Translations under genes and position numbers: made by a program
Notes under the pieces: model-generated
Databases searched by the model: none
What the model was told of the DNA's origin: nothing
What the model saw: the letters and a program-made list of their open reading frames with translations, nothing else
Assembly: GCA_014238195.1 (NCBI GenBank)
Contig: JABABO010000153.1
Location: 1 to 14,062 of the forward strand
Source of the DNA: Kordiimonadaceae bacterium
Lineage (GTDB): Bacteria; Pseudomonadota; Alphaproteobacteria; Sphingomonadales; Kordiimonadaceae
Direction of reading: 5' to 3'
Length of the DNA: 14,062 bases
Shown: piece after piece, positions 1 to 7,680 of the stretch
How the letters are laid out: each line of letters starts with the position of its first letter
Position numbering within the stretch: position 1 is the stretch's first letter

Positions 1-1557
1 TCCATCGGATGGTGCCTGTATTTTATTTTGGCGAAATTTCTGTAATTGACCTGGCACACTATGGTCATGCCAATTGGATTGAAAACCTGTGGTCAGGATA
101 CTTGCTCCCCAAGACACAGCAATATTTATGGACCCTGCAATCACACAGTACCAAGGCCAAGCAATGTTTGGACGTTGCAGGCCAGTAGCTTGCCACAGTG
201 GATCAACAAGCCCAACCATCCCCTCAAAAGGTACAAAAAACAATAACCCGATAAGACCAGCAGCAACACCGATCAATAAACCTTTTTCAGTGGTGTGTTT
301 TGAAAAGAAACCCATACCAAACATGGCAAGCTTCGCCCCTATCACATAAGCCCCAACTTTAGACATGGTTTCCAAAATCGACCCAGTGCTTGAGGCAAAA
401 GCAATAGCGATTGGAATAACAAGAATGCCCCACAGAACTGTAAATATCCGCGAAGCTGCTAGGTAGTGTTTTTCATCAGCATCTGTTTTCCAGAACATTT
501 GATAAAAATCTGTTACCGAGATTGTCGCTAATGAATTAAAAGCCGATGACGTTGACGACATAGAGGCCGAAAGTATAGCAGCCCCCAGTACACCCATCAG
601 CCCAGGAATTGCTAGGCTTTCAGCGAAGATCAAAATAATTTCGTTTGGTTGATCGAACGGTTTGCCCTTAAAGTGCGCGTACAATAAAGCCCCGATAAAG
701 AAAAATATAAAATATAATATGAAGGACGCAAACCCCATCATCATATATGATTTTTTTGCGTCCCCAATTGTTTTGGCAGCCAGAGCACGTTGCACCATAA
801 ATTGGTTAGCGCCATAAACAGTGACATGATAAAGCGTCATGGCAAAAACACCTGCCCAGATGGTTGGCGGGACCGATAGATCAAAATCGGTATTAATGGG
901 GTTTAATTTACCATTTGCCTTTAAGAACGTTAATGCATCAGAAAGCGGGCTAATGGCACCAAGCAGGTAAGCGAGAATAATTATTGCACCGATCAGTAGA
1001 ATAATTCCTTGCAAAACATCGGTCCAAATCACGGCATTCATCCCCCCCATTAATGTGTAAACCAGAACGATCGCAGTCATCATGATAATTGCAAACACTG
1101 TGTCCATGCCCGTGACATACGTGACCACCACAGCTGTTGCGGTAAGTATAGACGCCGCACCAATAGACATGGTAAACATAAAGGTTAGCCCCATTACAGT
1201 GCGAGATGCGCGACCAAAGCGACGTTCTAAATATTCATAAATCGAAGCAACACCGCTATTGTAAAAGAAAGGGATAAAGAAAACGATGCAGATAAAAATC
1301 ACTAAGGAATAGTTGATGTGAATGGCAAGGGCTGCCATACCATCCCCATAAGCCCATGCTGGACCACCAAGGAAGGACAAGGCGCTTACATATGTCGCAA
1401 CTACCGAGACACCAATCGCCCACCAAGGCGCTGAGCGGTCGCCCAAATAATAATCCTCTGCGCCTTTGACGCGCCGGCTCATGGCCCAACCAAGCAATAA
1501 ATTGCCGATCAAATATAAAAAGACAATCGACCAGTTTAAAACGCCAAAAGCTTCCAT
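1..1557 (-). CDS. Sodium:solute symporter (SSS/SLC5 family), 3' end beyond window
   Basis: This is an inner-membrane sodium-coupled transporter. I translated it by hand from the complementary strand: 519 codons stay open to the window edge, so the C-terminus is missing. Many hydrophobic segments are visible. Early residues show the SSS pattern ATYVSALSFLGGPAWAYGDG, the central family signature is LMGGMNAVIWTDVLQGI, and a Ser/Thr-rich helix (LSASMSSTSSAFNS) matches the helix that normally supplies sodium ligands. The start at 1557 has AAGGA eight bases upstream. An in-frame ATG at 1566 overlaps that ribosome site, so 1557 is preferred. The substrate cannot be read from the sequence; sugars, polyols and carboxylates are all carried by this family. 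It is divergent from the SnoaL-like gene at 1699 with 141 bp between them, which may reflect a shared catabolic role (inference). Confidence 0.9.
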   Translation of the reverse strand, partial: MEAFGVLNWSIVFLYLIGNLLLGWAMSRRVKGAEDYYLGDRSAPWWAIGVSVVATYVSALSFLGGPAWAYGDGMAALAIHINYSLVIFICIVFFIPFFYNSGVASIYEYLERRFGRASRTVMGLTFMFTMSIGAASILTATAVVVTYVTGMDTVFAIIMMTAIVLVYTLMGGMNAVIWTDVLQGIILLIGAIIILAYLLGAISPLSDALTFLKANGKLNPINTDFDLSVPPTIWAGVFAMTLYHVTVYGANQFMVQRALAAKTIGDAKKSYMMMGFASFILYFIFFFIGALLYAHFKGKPFDQPNEIILIFAESLAIPGLMGVLGAAILSASMSSTSSAFNSLATISVTDFYQMFWKTDADEKHYLAASRIFTVLWGILVIPIAIAFASSTGSILETMSKVGAYVIGAKLAMFGMGFFSKHTTEKGLLIGVAAGLIGLLFFVPFEGMVGLVDPLWQATGLQRPNIAWPWYCVIAGSINIAVSWGASILTTGFQSNWHDHSVPGQLQKFRQNKIQAPSDG

Positions 1558-1698
1558 GATTTCCATCCTTTTTTATTGCTGAGGCTATAGTAAAACATTT
1601 TTGACTTCGAATGCAATAATTATTGATTGACCTGCTAGAATATGCTTATGTGCCTGTGAATTTAAGATAACACAACGCACGAGTTTTGGAGATGAAGC
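1558..1698. promoter_or_regulatory. Divergent intergenic region, weak extended -10 candidate
   Basis: These 141 bp separate two divergent genes and must hold both promoters unless transcription enters from outside. The only element I can point to is TGCTAGAAT at 1633-1641 on the plus strand. It resembles an extended -10 box but has no convincing -35. Unlike the intergenic regions further right, I see no GG-N10-GC sigma-54 site and no TTGCA-type palindrome here. This pair of genes is therefore probably outside the regulon proposed for the rest of the window. Confidence 0.25.
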
Positions 1699-2742
1699 AT
1701 GCTGGCAAAAGATCTGAAAGACTTTTTTAAACCGTACCGCATCGCCGCGGAAACCTTTGCCCCTGAATCGGTGCAAGCCACCATTCAGCAACTATTTTCA
1801 CCAAATGCCACAATACACATGTGCTACCCGTTTGGTGATTTATCAGACGGGAATGCTTATTTTACACAGTGTCTAGCACCTTTAAATCAAGCAATCCCAG
1901 ACTTGGAACGCCGCGATATGATCTTGCTTGCAGGAACCACCCCTGAAGGGCAGGACTGGATTGGCGCTATGGGAAATTACATGGGGACATTTTTATCACC
2001 TTTCCTTGACATTCCCCCAACGGGCCACTTGGTGCATATGCGGTATCATGAATTTTACCGCGTCGATAATGGTATGATAACGGAAATGCAGGCGATTTGG
2101 GATATCCCAGAATTAATGATGCAAGCTAGTGCGTGGCCGATGGCGCCGCAGCTGGGTGCATATTTATGCACACCGCCCCCGATGTCTGGGGATGGTCTAA
2201 CGGTAAGCGGTGACGGTCAGATGGCCTATGATCATGTGGTTGCTATGCTCACAGACCTTTGTAAATACCCAAGTAATCCTGACCCCAAAATCATGTGCCT
2301 TGATCGCTACTGGCATCCACGCTTTAATTGGTATGGGCCTGCTGGCATTGGGGCAATGCGGGGCATTTCTGGCTTTCGCAACTGGCATCAAATCCCTTTT
2401 CTGCGGGGTATGCCTGACAGAAAATTAGATGCGTTGGGTGATTTGGAATCGCATTGGTTCAGCGAAGGGGATTATGTGTGTGAAACAGGTTGGCCGAATA
2501 TGCGACTTACACTATCGGGGGATGGTTGGATGGGTATCGCTCCATCTGGGAAGCAAGTCCTGTTACGTAGCCTTGATTTCTGGCGAATGGAGGGCAAGCG
2601 CATACGTGAAAACTGGGTTCTTATTGATCTATTGGATTTATATCATCAAGTCGGTGTTGATGTGCTTGGACGCATGAAAGAATTTAATAATGCCCGCACT
2701 ATAGGTCCGATATCAGTTCCATCTGGATTAGATGCGCCGTAG
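1699..2742 (+). CDS. Tandem SnoaL/NTF2-like domain protein
   Basis: A 347-residue soluble protein with no signal peptide. It appears to hold two SnoaL-like (NTF2 fold) domains, roughly residues 5-150 and 175-335. Each follows the pattern of the fold: an N-terminal helix around a [Y/F]xP segment, a central GxxG/Trp region, then strands ending in a Trp-rich segment (MITEMQAIWDIPELMMQA in the first, FWRMEGKRIRENWVLIDLLD in the second). Single SnoaL domains are usually about 130-150 residues, so the length fits a duplication. Members include polyketide cyclases and small hydrolase-like or isomerase-like enzymes, but no reaction can be assigned here. The start has GGAG seven bases upstream. It is divergent from the symporter, and a role in metabolising the imported compound is only a contextual guess. 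Confidence 0.75.
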   Translation: MLAKDLKDFFKPYRIAAETFAPESVQATIQQLFSPNATIHMCYPFGDLSDGNAYFTQCLAPLNQAIPDLERRDMILLAGTTPEGQDWIGAMGNYMGTFLSPFLDIPPTGHLVHMRYHEFYRVDNGMITEMQAIWDIPELMMQASAWPMAPQLGAYLCTPPPMSGDGLTVSGDGQMAYDHVVAMLTDLCKYPSNPDPKIMCLDRYWHPRFNWYGPAGIGAMRGISGFRNWHQIPFLRGMPDRKLDALGDLESHWFSEGDYVCETGWPNMRLTLSGDGWMGIAPSGKQVLLRSLDFWRMEGKRIRENWVLIDLLDLYHQVGVDVLGRMKEFNNARTIGPISVPSGLDAP

Positions 2743-2856
2743 AAATTCCGGCTTGCGTTGCGTATTGCCAAATGCAGAGAATTTTAATCCCCACAATTTC
2801 CCCCTTTGAAGGGTTGAGTGTGTTTGCAAAACCTGCGCAAAGGCTATAAATAAACT

Positions 2857-2902
2857 TTGCAAAATGCGAAAATGCATTGCAAAATGAAAAAGCAAAATGC
2901 AA
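2857..2902 (+). promoter_or_regulatory. Cluster of LuxO-like activator sites upstream of the H-NOX operon
   Basis: Three elements resemble TTGCA-W3-TGCAA, the palindrome described for Vibrio LuxO: TTGCAAAATGCGA (2857-2869, one mismatch), TTGCAAAATGAAA (2877-2889, one mismatch) and AAGCAAAATGCAA (2890-2902, two mismatches). Their centres lie about 115, 95 and 82 bases before the transcription start predicted from the sigma-54 site at 2952-2967, a usual distance for enhancer-type activators. The regulator of this operon has a LuxO-like DNA-binding end, so autoregulation is likely. The sequences are observed; protein binding is inferred. Confidence 0.6.
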
Positions 2903-2951
2903 TAAAACCACAGGAAAGGTGAAATTTGTTTGATATACAGTCCAATATAAG

Positions 2952-2967
2952 CGGCATGAGAGTTGCA
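2952..2967 (+). promoter_or_regulatory. Sigma-54 promoter of the H-NOX operon
   Basis: CGGCATGAGAGTTGCA has GG and GC exactly ten bases apart and fits the -24/-12 pattern TGGCAC-N5-TTGCW with changes at the first base and at C-to-T after GGCA. The predicted transcription start is about 2978, giving an 82-base leader before the H-NOX ATG at 3060. The first base is the poorest of the three sites in the window. Confidence 0.7.
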
Positions 2968-2977
2968 AAATAGTAGC

Positions 2978-3059
2978 CTGATCAAGTGCAAAATGAAATT
3001 TTTGCCACTATGCAAACCCCAATATGCGAATTATTTTTTGCACAACAAAGGACTTAATC
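2978..3059 (+). promoter_or_regulatory. 5' leader of H-NOX mRNA with overlapping short inverted repeats
   Basis: The leader contains GCAAAA (2988-2993) facing TTTTGC (3000-3005). The same TTTGC (3001-3005) can instead pair with GCAAA (3012-3016), so the two small hairpins exclude each other. Three more TGCAA/TTGCA words also occur here. Either the RNA folds, or these are extra DNA half-sites for the activator. AGGA at the end of the leader, seven bases before ATG 3060, is the ribosome binding site. Confidence 0.35.
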
Positions 3060-3593
3060 ATGCGCGGACTTTTATTTACGGAGTATTTTGATTTTATATC
3101 GGAGTTTTTAGATGCCGATGCGCTCGAAGATTTATTAGAGACCATGTCAGGCCAGATTACGGGTGCCTATACCAGTGTCGGGGATTATAGTTTTGATGAG
3201 TTTTTAAAAATCCATACGGGTGTGTGCCAAGCGCTTGACAAAGACAGTAACGACCTAGCGCGGCAATTCGGACACTTTCTTTTACAAAGATTTAAAGCGC
3301 TTTATCCAAATTATTTTGAAGGGGTTGCAAGTGGATTAGATTTTCTAGAAAAAGTCAGTACGCATATTCATATGGAAGTTAGAAAATTATATCCAACCGC
3401 CAATCCGCCTGACATCATTTTAGATAAGTTAGGGGACAAGTATATTTTGCGTTATCGCTCTCATCGCCCCTTAGCATCGGTCGCGCGGGGTTTAACCGAA
3501 GCTTGCCTTATATCCTTTAAGGACCCGTACCATATAACGAGTGAAAATCATCTGGAGAGCGAAACACTCTTCACCCTTGAAAGGGTCGCATGA
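3060..3593 (+). CDS. hnoX: H-NOX haem nitric-oxide sensor protein
   Basis: A 177-residue stand-alone H-NOX (HNOB) domain, full family length, cytoplasmic. It binds b-type haem and senses NO for a partner kinase. The start MRGLLFTEYF matches the family N-terminus and has AGGA seven bases upstream; an ATG at 3024 in the same frame adds 12 residues unlike the family and is rejected. Key residues seen are the proximal haem ligand His104 in IHMEVRKLYP, the haem-propionate motif Tyr132-x-Ser134-x-Arg136, and Pro117 in the conserved NPP turn. The position matching the oxygen-stabilising Tyr140 of Thermoanaerobacter H-NOX is Val141, so a NO-selective, oxygen-excluding sensor is expected (inference from known structures). 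Its stop overlaps the kinase ATG by four bases, indicating translational coupling, and H-NOX proteins next to a hybrid kinase are an established NO signalling arrangement. Confidence 0.95.
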   Translation: MRGLLFTEYFDFISEFLDADALEDLLETMSGQITGAYTSVGDYSFDEFLKIHTGVCQALDKDSNDLARQFGHFLLQRFKALYPNYFEGVASGLDFLEKVSTHIHMEVRKLYPTANPPDIILDKLGDKYILRYRSHRPLASVARGLTEACLISFKDPYHITSENHLESETLFTLERVA

Positions 3594-5929
3594 AGCAACA
3601 ACCAACTATAAAGACATTAACAAGACAGCTAGAACGGGAACGAACAGCCCGTAAGGAAGCTGAACACCTGCTTGAAGAAAAAAGCATCGCGCTTTTTGCA
3701 TCAAATAGTAATTTACAACAGTTAAATGCCAATAAAGAAGCATCTTTACATGTTTTGGGGTCTTTTGCGATTGCGATCACGACCATGGTTGATGAAATTG
3801 ACGTCGTTTGGTACCTCGCAAAAGAAGTCGTAGCAAAATTAGGATTTATAGACTGCGTTGTTTATATGCATGACGCAGACAGTGGCGCGATTGTGCAAAC
3901 AGCTGCGATAGCAGAAAAAAACCCTAATGGCAGGCAGATCGTCAATCCGCTTCGTATTCCTTTAGGCGAAGGTATAACAGGCACTGTTGCTTTGACTATG
4001 GAAACGGAACTTATTCATGATGTGACAGATGACCCACGCTACATCAGTGATGTTATGGAGGGCGGGTCTGAGGTCTGTGTACCGCTTGCTCATGCAGGCC
4101 AGTTGATCGGTGTGTTAGACTGCGAACATCCAGAAAAAAACCACTTCACGGATGCTGACCTATATATTTTAAAAACTGTTGCGTCATACGCCAGCGCTAA
4201 AATAGCGGAACGCCGCGCCCACAGTGACGCCCTGTCAAAAGCACAAGCCTTGGAAGGTCGTGTTCATCAATTGACCCAGCTTAAAAATGAGTTAGAAATT
4301 GCAAAAGAAAAATCTGAGGAAACCAGCGCACTAAAATCTAAATTCGTTGCCACAATTAGCCATGAAATTCGCACACCCTTAACGGGGATACTCGGTAGTT
4401 TGGATTTATTATTGGATGAAAATTTGACATCGCACGCGAAAACTTTGGTCTCGATGGCTAGGTCCAGTGGCCAAATGCTGCAAACACTTTTAAATGATGT
4501 CATTGATTTTGCCCGGACGGAAGCGGGGCACTTACAATTAGAACCAACGATTTTTAATGTTCGGGACCTTCTGGCATCAATACAAACCTTTTGGCATCCA
4601 CATATTGATGCGCATGACCTGGAACTGAACATAAATTTAGATTTTTCAATCGCCGCACAATATTGGGGAGATGTAGGCAGGTTACGGCAAATCATAAATA
4701 ATTATGTTTCCAACGCTTTGAAATACGCCAAGTCGAGCAAAATAGTGATCAGCATCAAGCACATCGCATCAGATGATACAAACCATCTCCATAGGCTGAA
4801 ATTTTCGGTGCGCGATTTTGGCCCTGGAATTAGCCCGGTGGAACAAGAGAAACTTTTCAAAGTTTTTTCGCGGTTATCGTCTAGCCGACATGACCAAGGC
4901 GATGGGGCTGGGTTAGGATTAGCGATTTGTAGTCAGCTTGCGCAAGCAATGGACGGCGAGGTCGGGGTTACCTCTACTTTTGGAGAAGGGGCTGAATTTT
5001 GGTTTGAATCAAACTTTAAAATGGTTGAAAATTTGGAGGGTATTAATAGGCCGGTTTTAGAAACGCAAAACCTTTTAGCTTTACCTGAAGTTCTGGGCAG
5101 GACACCCCGCGTACTTGTTGCAGAAGACGTGCAAACCAATCAAACCTTAATCCGCCTGACTTTAGAAAAATTTGGCTGTAATGTCACGATTGTCAACAAT
5201 GGTATTGAGGCTGTGGAATCTGCAAGCAAACATGCTTATGATGTCATTTTTATGGACATTGCCATGCCTGTGATGGATGGCATTACCGCGACAAAACGTA
5301 TCATAAAATTAGTGGGGCACGCCGCCGCATCGCCGATTTTTGCCCTGACAGCCCACGGCATGGATGAAGATCACTCCGAGATAACACAAGCGGGCATGCT
5401 AGGTATTGTCACAAAACCATTTAAACCCAAAGACTTGTATAATGTGGTGCAGCAATGTTGTAAAAATGCGGATTTAAGTAAGCTGGCTGAGCCACCAAAA
5501 CAAGAGACTGTGAGCAATAACACATTGGTAAATAACGCAACAAAATCGTTTGATGAAGATCAAATCTCTGCATTGTTAAATGAGCTTGATCATGCGAGCA
5601 AAGATATGCTTATCACCCAAACCATTCAAGACCTAAGGGCAGCACATGGCACGTTAAAAAATGGTCTAGAACATAGCGATATTGATGTGATAGGCGCTGA
5701 AGCACATAAATTACAAAGTTTATGTGGGACTTTTGGCCTTTTGCATTTACAAAAGCTGGCAGAACAAACAAATACTGTTTGGAAACGGCACCATATAAAG
5801 GACTGTCAAAAGTATGGTGTACTTTTGGAAGGGTCATTGGGCAGTGGTATTCAGGCCCTTGCAACGTACCAACAGTCCCTTAATCAAATCGAAGGCAAGG
5901 AGAGCAATGATGTCTACCCATGTCCATAA
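3590..5929 (+). CDS. hnoK: H-NOX-associated hybrid histidine kinase (GAF-HisKA-HATPase-REC-Hpt)
   Basis: A 779-residue kinase with no membrane segment, so it is cytosolic. Order: coiled coil about 5-50; GAF domain about 55-205 (LGEGITGTV, EVCVPLAHAGQLIGVLDCEH); second coiled coil about 210-250; HisKA with phospho-acceptor His258 in SHEIRTPL; ATPase domain with Asn375 (N box), DFGPGI (409-414) and GDGAGLGLAI (437-446); receiver with acidic pair Glu512/Asp513, acceptor Asp556, Thr587 and Lys609; C-terminal Hpt with His706 in AHKLQSLCGTFG. All catalytic residues are present. A full His258-Asp556-His706 relay to the following response regulator is the likely path. Bound H-NOX probably modulates autophosphorylation, as known for HnoK proteins. 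It shares four bases with hnoX and about 20 bases with the next gene. The GAF ligand is unknown; it could give a second input. Confidence 0.95.
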   Translation: MKQQPTIKTLTRQLERERTARKEAEHLLEEKSIALFASNSNLQQLNANKEASLHVLGSFAIAITTMVDEIDVVWYLAKEVVAKLGFIDCVVYMHDADSGAIVQTAAIAEKNPNGRQIVNPLRIPLGEGITGTVALTMETELIHDVTDDPRYISDVMEGGSEVCVPLAHAGQLIGVLDCEHPEKNHFTDADLYILKTVASYASAKIAERRAHSDALSKAQALEGRVHQLTQLKNELEIAKEKSEETSALKSKFVATISHEIRTPLTGILGSLDLLLDENLTSHAKTLVSMARSSGQMLQTLLNDVIDFARTEAGHLQLEPTIFNVRDLLASIQTFWHPHIDAHDLELNINLDFSIAAQYWGDVGRLRQIINNYVSNALKYAKSSKIVISIKHIASDDTNHLHRLKFSVRDFGPGISPVEQEKLFKVFSRLSSSRHDQGDGAGLGLAICSQLAQAMDGEVGVTSTFGEGAEFWFESNFKMVENLEGINRPVLETQNLLALPEVLGRTPRVLVAEDVQTNQTLIRLTLEKFGCNVTIVNNGIEAVESASKHAYDVIFMDIAMPVMDGITATKRIIKLVGHAAASPIFALTAHGMDEDHSEITQAGMLGIVTKPFKPKDLYNVVQQCCKNADLSKLAEPPKQETVSNNTLVNNATKSFDEDQISALLNELDHASKDMLITQTIQDLRAAHGTLKNGLEHSDIDVIGAEAHKLQSLCGTFGLLHLQKLAEQTNTVWKRHHIKDCQKYGVLLEGSLGSGIQALATYQQSLNQIEGKESNDVYPCP

Positions 5930-7334
5930 AATTCTTATTATTGAAGATGTTTTGTCTATGGCCATGCTGTATGGAAAACAATTGGAAGCTGAAGGCTATG
6001 AAGTACACATAGCCGAAGACCTTGCAAAAGCCCATGATACTCAAAATAAATTTCACTTTGATATGCTGCTGCTTGATCTAAATTTACCTGATGGTGATGG
6101 CTTATCGTATCTTGAATCTCATCGTGGTACCGATTTGGAAACTCCAGCGATTGTCATTACAGCGGACGCTTCGCTCACCAATGCTATTCATGCTATGAAA
6201 CTTGGCGCACTGGATTATCTGGTGAAGCCTTTTTCCGAAGGCCGTTTAATCACGACGGTTAATAATACGTTAGAGCGTGTTGCTTTGCGCACACAAGTCG
6301 ATAGTTTGCGTCAAGCGACGCATAAAAATGATATGTTTTGTGATTTCGTTGGCAATTCTATGGCGATGCAAAGTGTTTACAGAACGATTGAGCATGTTGC
6401 CTCGTCTAAGGCAACGGTCTTTGTGACGGGTGCATCGGGAACTGGTAAAGAATTATGTGCAGAAGCTATTCATAAATGCGGCCCACGCGCAGGCAAACCC
6501 TTTGTTCCAGTGAATTGCGCTGCTATCCCGCATGATCTATTAGAATCTGAATTATTTGGTCATTTGAAAGGGTCCTTTACTGGGGCAATTGCTGACAGAA
6601 AAGGGGCCGCCCGTGAAGCAGAGGGCGGAACCTTGTTTTTGGATGAAATGTGCGAGCTGGATTTAAATTTACAAAAAAAGCTTTTACGGTTTTTGCAAAC
6701 CAGCACGGTGCATCCTGTTGGGGCTTCAAAACCCCAAAAAGTCGATGTGAGAGTGGTCTGTGCGACAAACCGCGATCCCTTACAAGAAGTGCGTGAAGGC
6801 CGTTTTCGAGAAGATTTATATTTTCGCTTAAATGTAGTTCCGTTGCACTTGCCCAATTTGAATGAGCGTGAAAATGATGTGCTGGATTTAGCAGAATTTT
6901 TTCTTAATAAATATTCTATTGAGGAAGGGAAAAATTTCCAAGGATTCGCTCATGAAGCGGAAGCGGTATTGCGGACACACACGTGGCCTGGTAATGTGCG
7001 GGAACTTGAAAATACCATTCGACACATCACTATTTTGCATGACGGGGACAGTGTGCAAGCAAATATGTTTCCGGAACAAAACATATCTGGGTCCGTTCAA
7101 CACAAGTCTCAGCAAAATTCATTAGGGGCAACCGCACATGTCGTGGCAGCTAACCCGCCACCGAATACGGTCACAGCTGATGCTGTTGACACGGGGCTGA
7201 TCTCTTTAGCTGAAATAGAACGCAAAGCCATTGAAAGCCGTATATCTGCGTTCGGTGGTAGCATACCCCGCGCCGCAGAATCGCTGGGGGTTAGTCCATC
7301 TACGATCTACCGCAAGAAAGAAACGTGGAAATAA
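5910..7334 (+). CDS. LuxO-like sigma-54-dependent response regulator
   Basis: A 474-residue NtrC-class activator. It has a receiver domain at 1-125 with acceptor Asp56 (LLLDLNLP) and Lys106; an AAA+ domain about 145-375 with Walker A GASGTGKE (174-181), the sigma-54 contact loop GSFTGA (221-226), Walker B GGTLFLDE (239-246) and the WPGNVREL block; and a C-terminal helix-turn-helix 455-473. The receiver start (IEDVLSMAMLY), the RLITTVNNTL segment and the ending GVSPSTIYRK closely recall Vibrio LuxO, which takes phosphate from an Hpt protein and activates sigma-54 promoters. Start choice: AAGGAG lies seven bases before ATG 5910; ATG 5907 is an alternative, while the longer frame from 5814 lies inside the kinase gene. 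Predicted targets are the three sigma-54 promoters in this window. Confidence 0.93.
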   Translation: MSTHVHKILIIEDVLSMAMLYGKQLEAEGYEVHIAEDLAKAHDTQNKFHFDMLLLDLNLPDGDGLSYLESHRGTDLETPAIVITADASLTNAIHAMKLGALDYLVKPFSEGRLITTVNNTLERVALRTQVDSLRQATHKNDMFCDFVGNSMAMQSVYRTIEHVASSKATVFVTGASGTGKELCAEAIHKCGPRAGKPFVPVNCAAIPHDLLESELFGHLKGSFTGAIADRKGAAREAEGGTLFLDEMCELDLNLQKKLLRFLQTSTVHPVGASKPQKVDVRVVCATNRDPLQEVREGRFREDLYFRLNVVPLHLPNLNERENDVLDLAEFFLNKYSIEEGKNFQGFAHEAEAVLRTHTWPGNVRELENTIRHITILHDGDSVQANMFPEQNISGSVQHKSQQNSLGATAHVVAANPPPNTVTADAVDTGLISLAEIERKAIESRISAFGGSIPRAAESLGVSPSTIYRKKETWK

Positions 7335-7593
7335 TAAAAGCGAGACCAATAAATAATAAGATTATTATTTATTGATAAGTCGAACCGAAATAAAAGCGAG
7401 ACCAATGAATAATGATCTTATTATTTATTGATAAGTCGAACCGAAATAAAAGCGAGACCAATAAATAATAAGATTATTATTTATTGATAAGTCGAACCGA
7501 AATAAAAGCGAGACCAATGAATAATGATCTTATTGTTTATTGATAAGTCGAACCGAAATAAAAGCGAGACCAATGAATAATGATCTTATTATT
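7333..7593 (+). repeat. 56-bp hairpin tandem repeat array (4 full copies plus a partial fifth)
   Basis: Copies begin near 7334, 7390, 7446, 7502 and 7558, with an exact 56-base period; the fifth stops matching after 7593. Each full copy is a 28-bp hairpin (7347-7374, 7403-7430, 7459-7486, 7515-7542) and a 28-bp linker containing GTCGAACCG and AAAAGCGAGAC. Copies 1 and 3 are identical (type A: loop GA, perfect 13-bp stem). Copies 2, 4 and 5 are type B (loop TC, as if the core were inverted), with A-to-G changes at stem positions 5 and 12, and in copy 4 also at 21. All three changes keep pairing as G-U only in plus-strand RNA. The array starts within the regulator stop codon, so it would form that operon's 3' untranslated region. 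It could be a REP/BIME-like element, a transcript stabiliser or a protein array; no transposase or cas gene is near. Confidence 0.96.
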
Positions 7594-7631
7594 CGCTCAG
7601 TCCCTTGGGGATATTTTGAGCCGACATAAAG

Positions 7632-7680
7632 ACTTATAGCCAAATGGGAGGATCAAAATTCACTGTATTTGGCTATAAGT
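7632..7680 (-). terminator. 14-bp inverted repeat at the 3' end of the exosortase operon
   Basis: ACTTATAGCCAAAT (7632-7645) and its exact complement ATTTGGCTATAAGT (7667-7680) flank a 21-base loop. The right arm contains the stop codon of the TPR gene. Only a weak T-rich run (CTTTAT) follows in the minus direction, so it is a poor intrinsic terminator. It may instead protect the 3' end or separate the two convergent operons. Confidence 0.5.

Noticed and set aside
46..349. Small plus-strand open frames near the left edge
   Set aside because: They lie opposite the clear symporter coding sequence, have no ribosome sites and resemble no known protein.
3024..3059. Upstream ATG for the H-NOX gene
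   Set aside because: It adds 12 residues absent from the family. ATG 3060 has a good ribosome site, and MRGLLF is the standard H-NOX N-terminus.
2978..3059. Qrr-like small RNA driven by the sigma-54 promoter
   Set aside because: The site leads straight into hnoX with no intrinsic terminator or Qrr-type core visible in the leader.
5814..5906. Longer N-terminus of the response regulator
   Set aside because: The extra residues come from within the kinase coding region and do not resemble a receiver domain; ATG 5910 with AAGGAG fits.
7333..7593. CRISPR array (regular palindromic repeats with 28-base intervals)
   Set aside because: The intervals are the same sequence in every copy, so there are no unique spacers. 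No cas genes are nearby, and the whole 56-base unit is simply tandemly repeated.
7594..7631. Terminator in the CTCAG...TTTTGAG stretch after the array
   Set aside because: Only short broken pairing (CTCA/TGAG and CCC/GGG) and no T-run on either strand.
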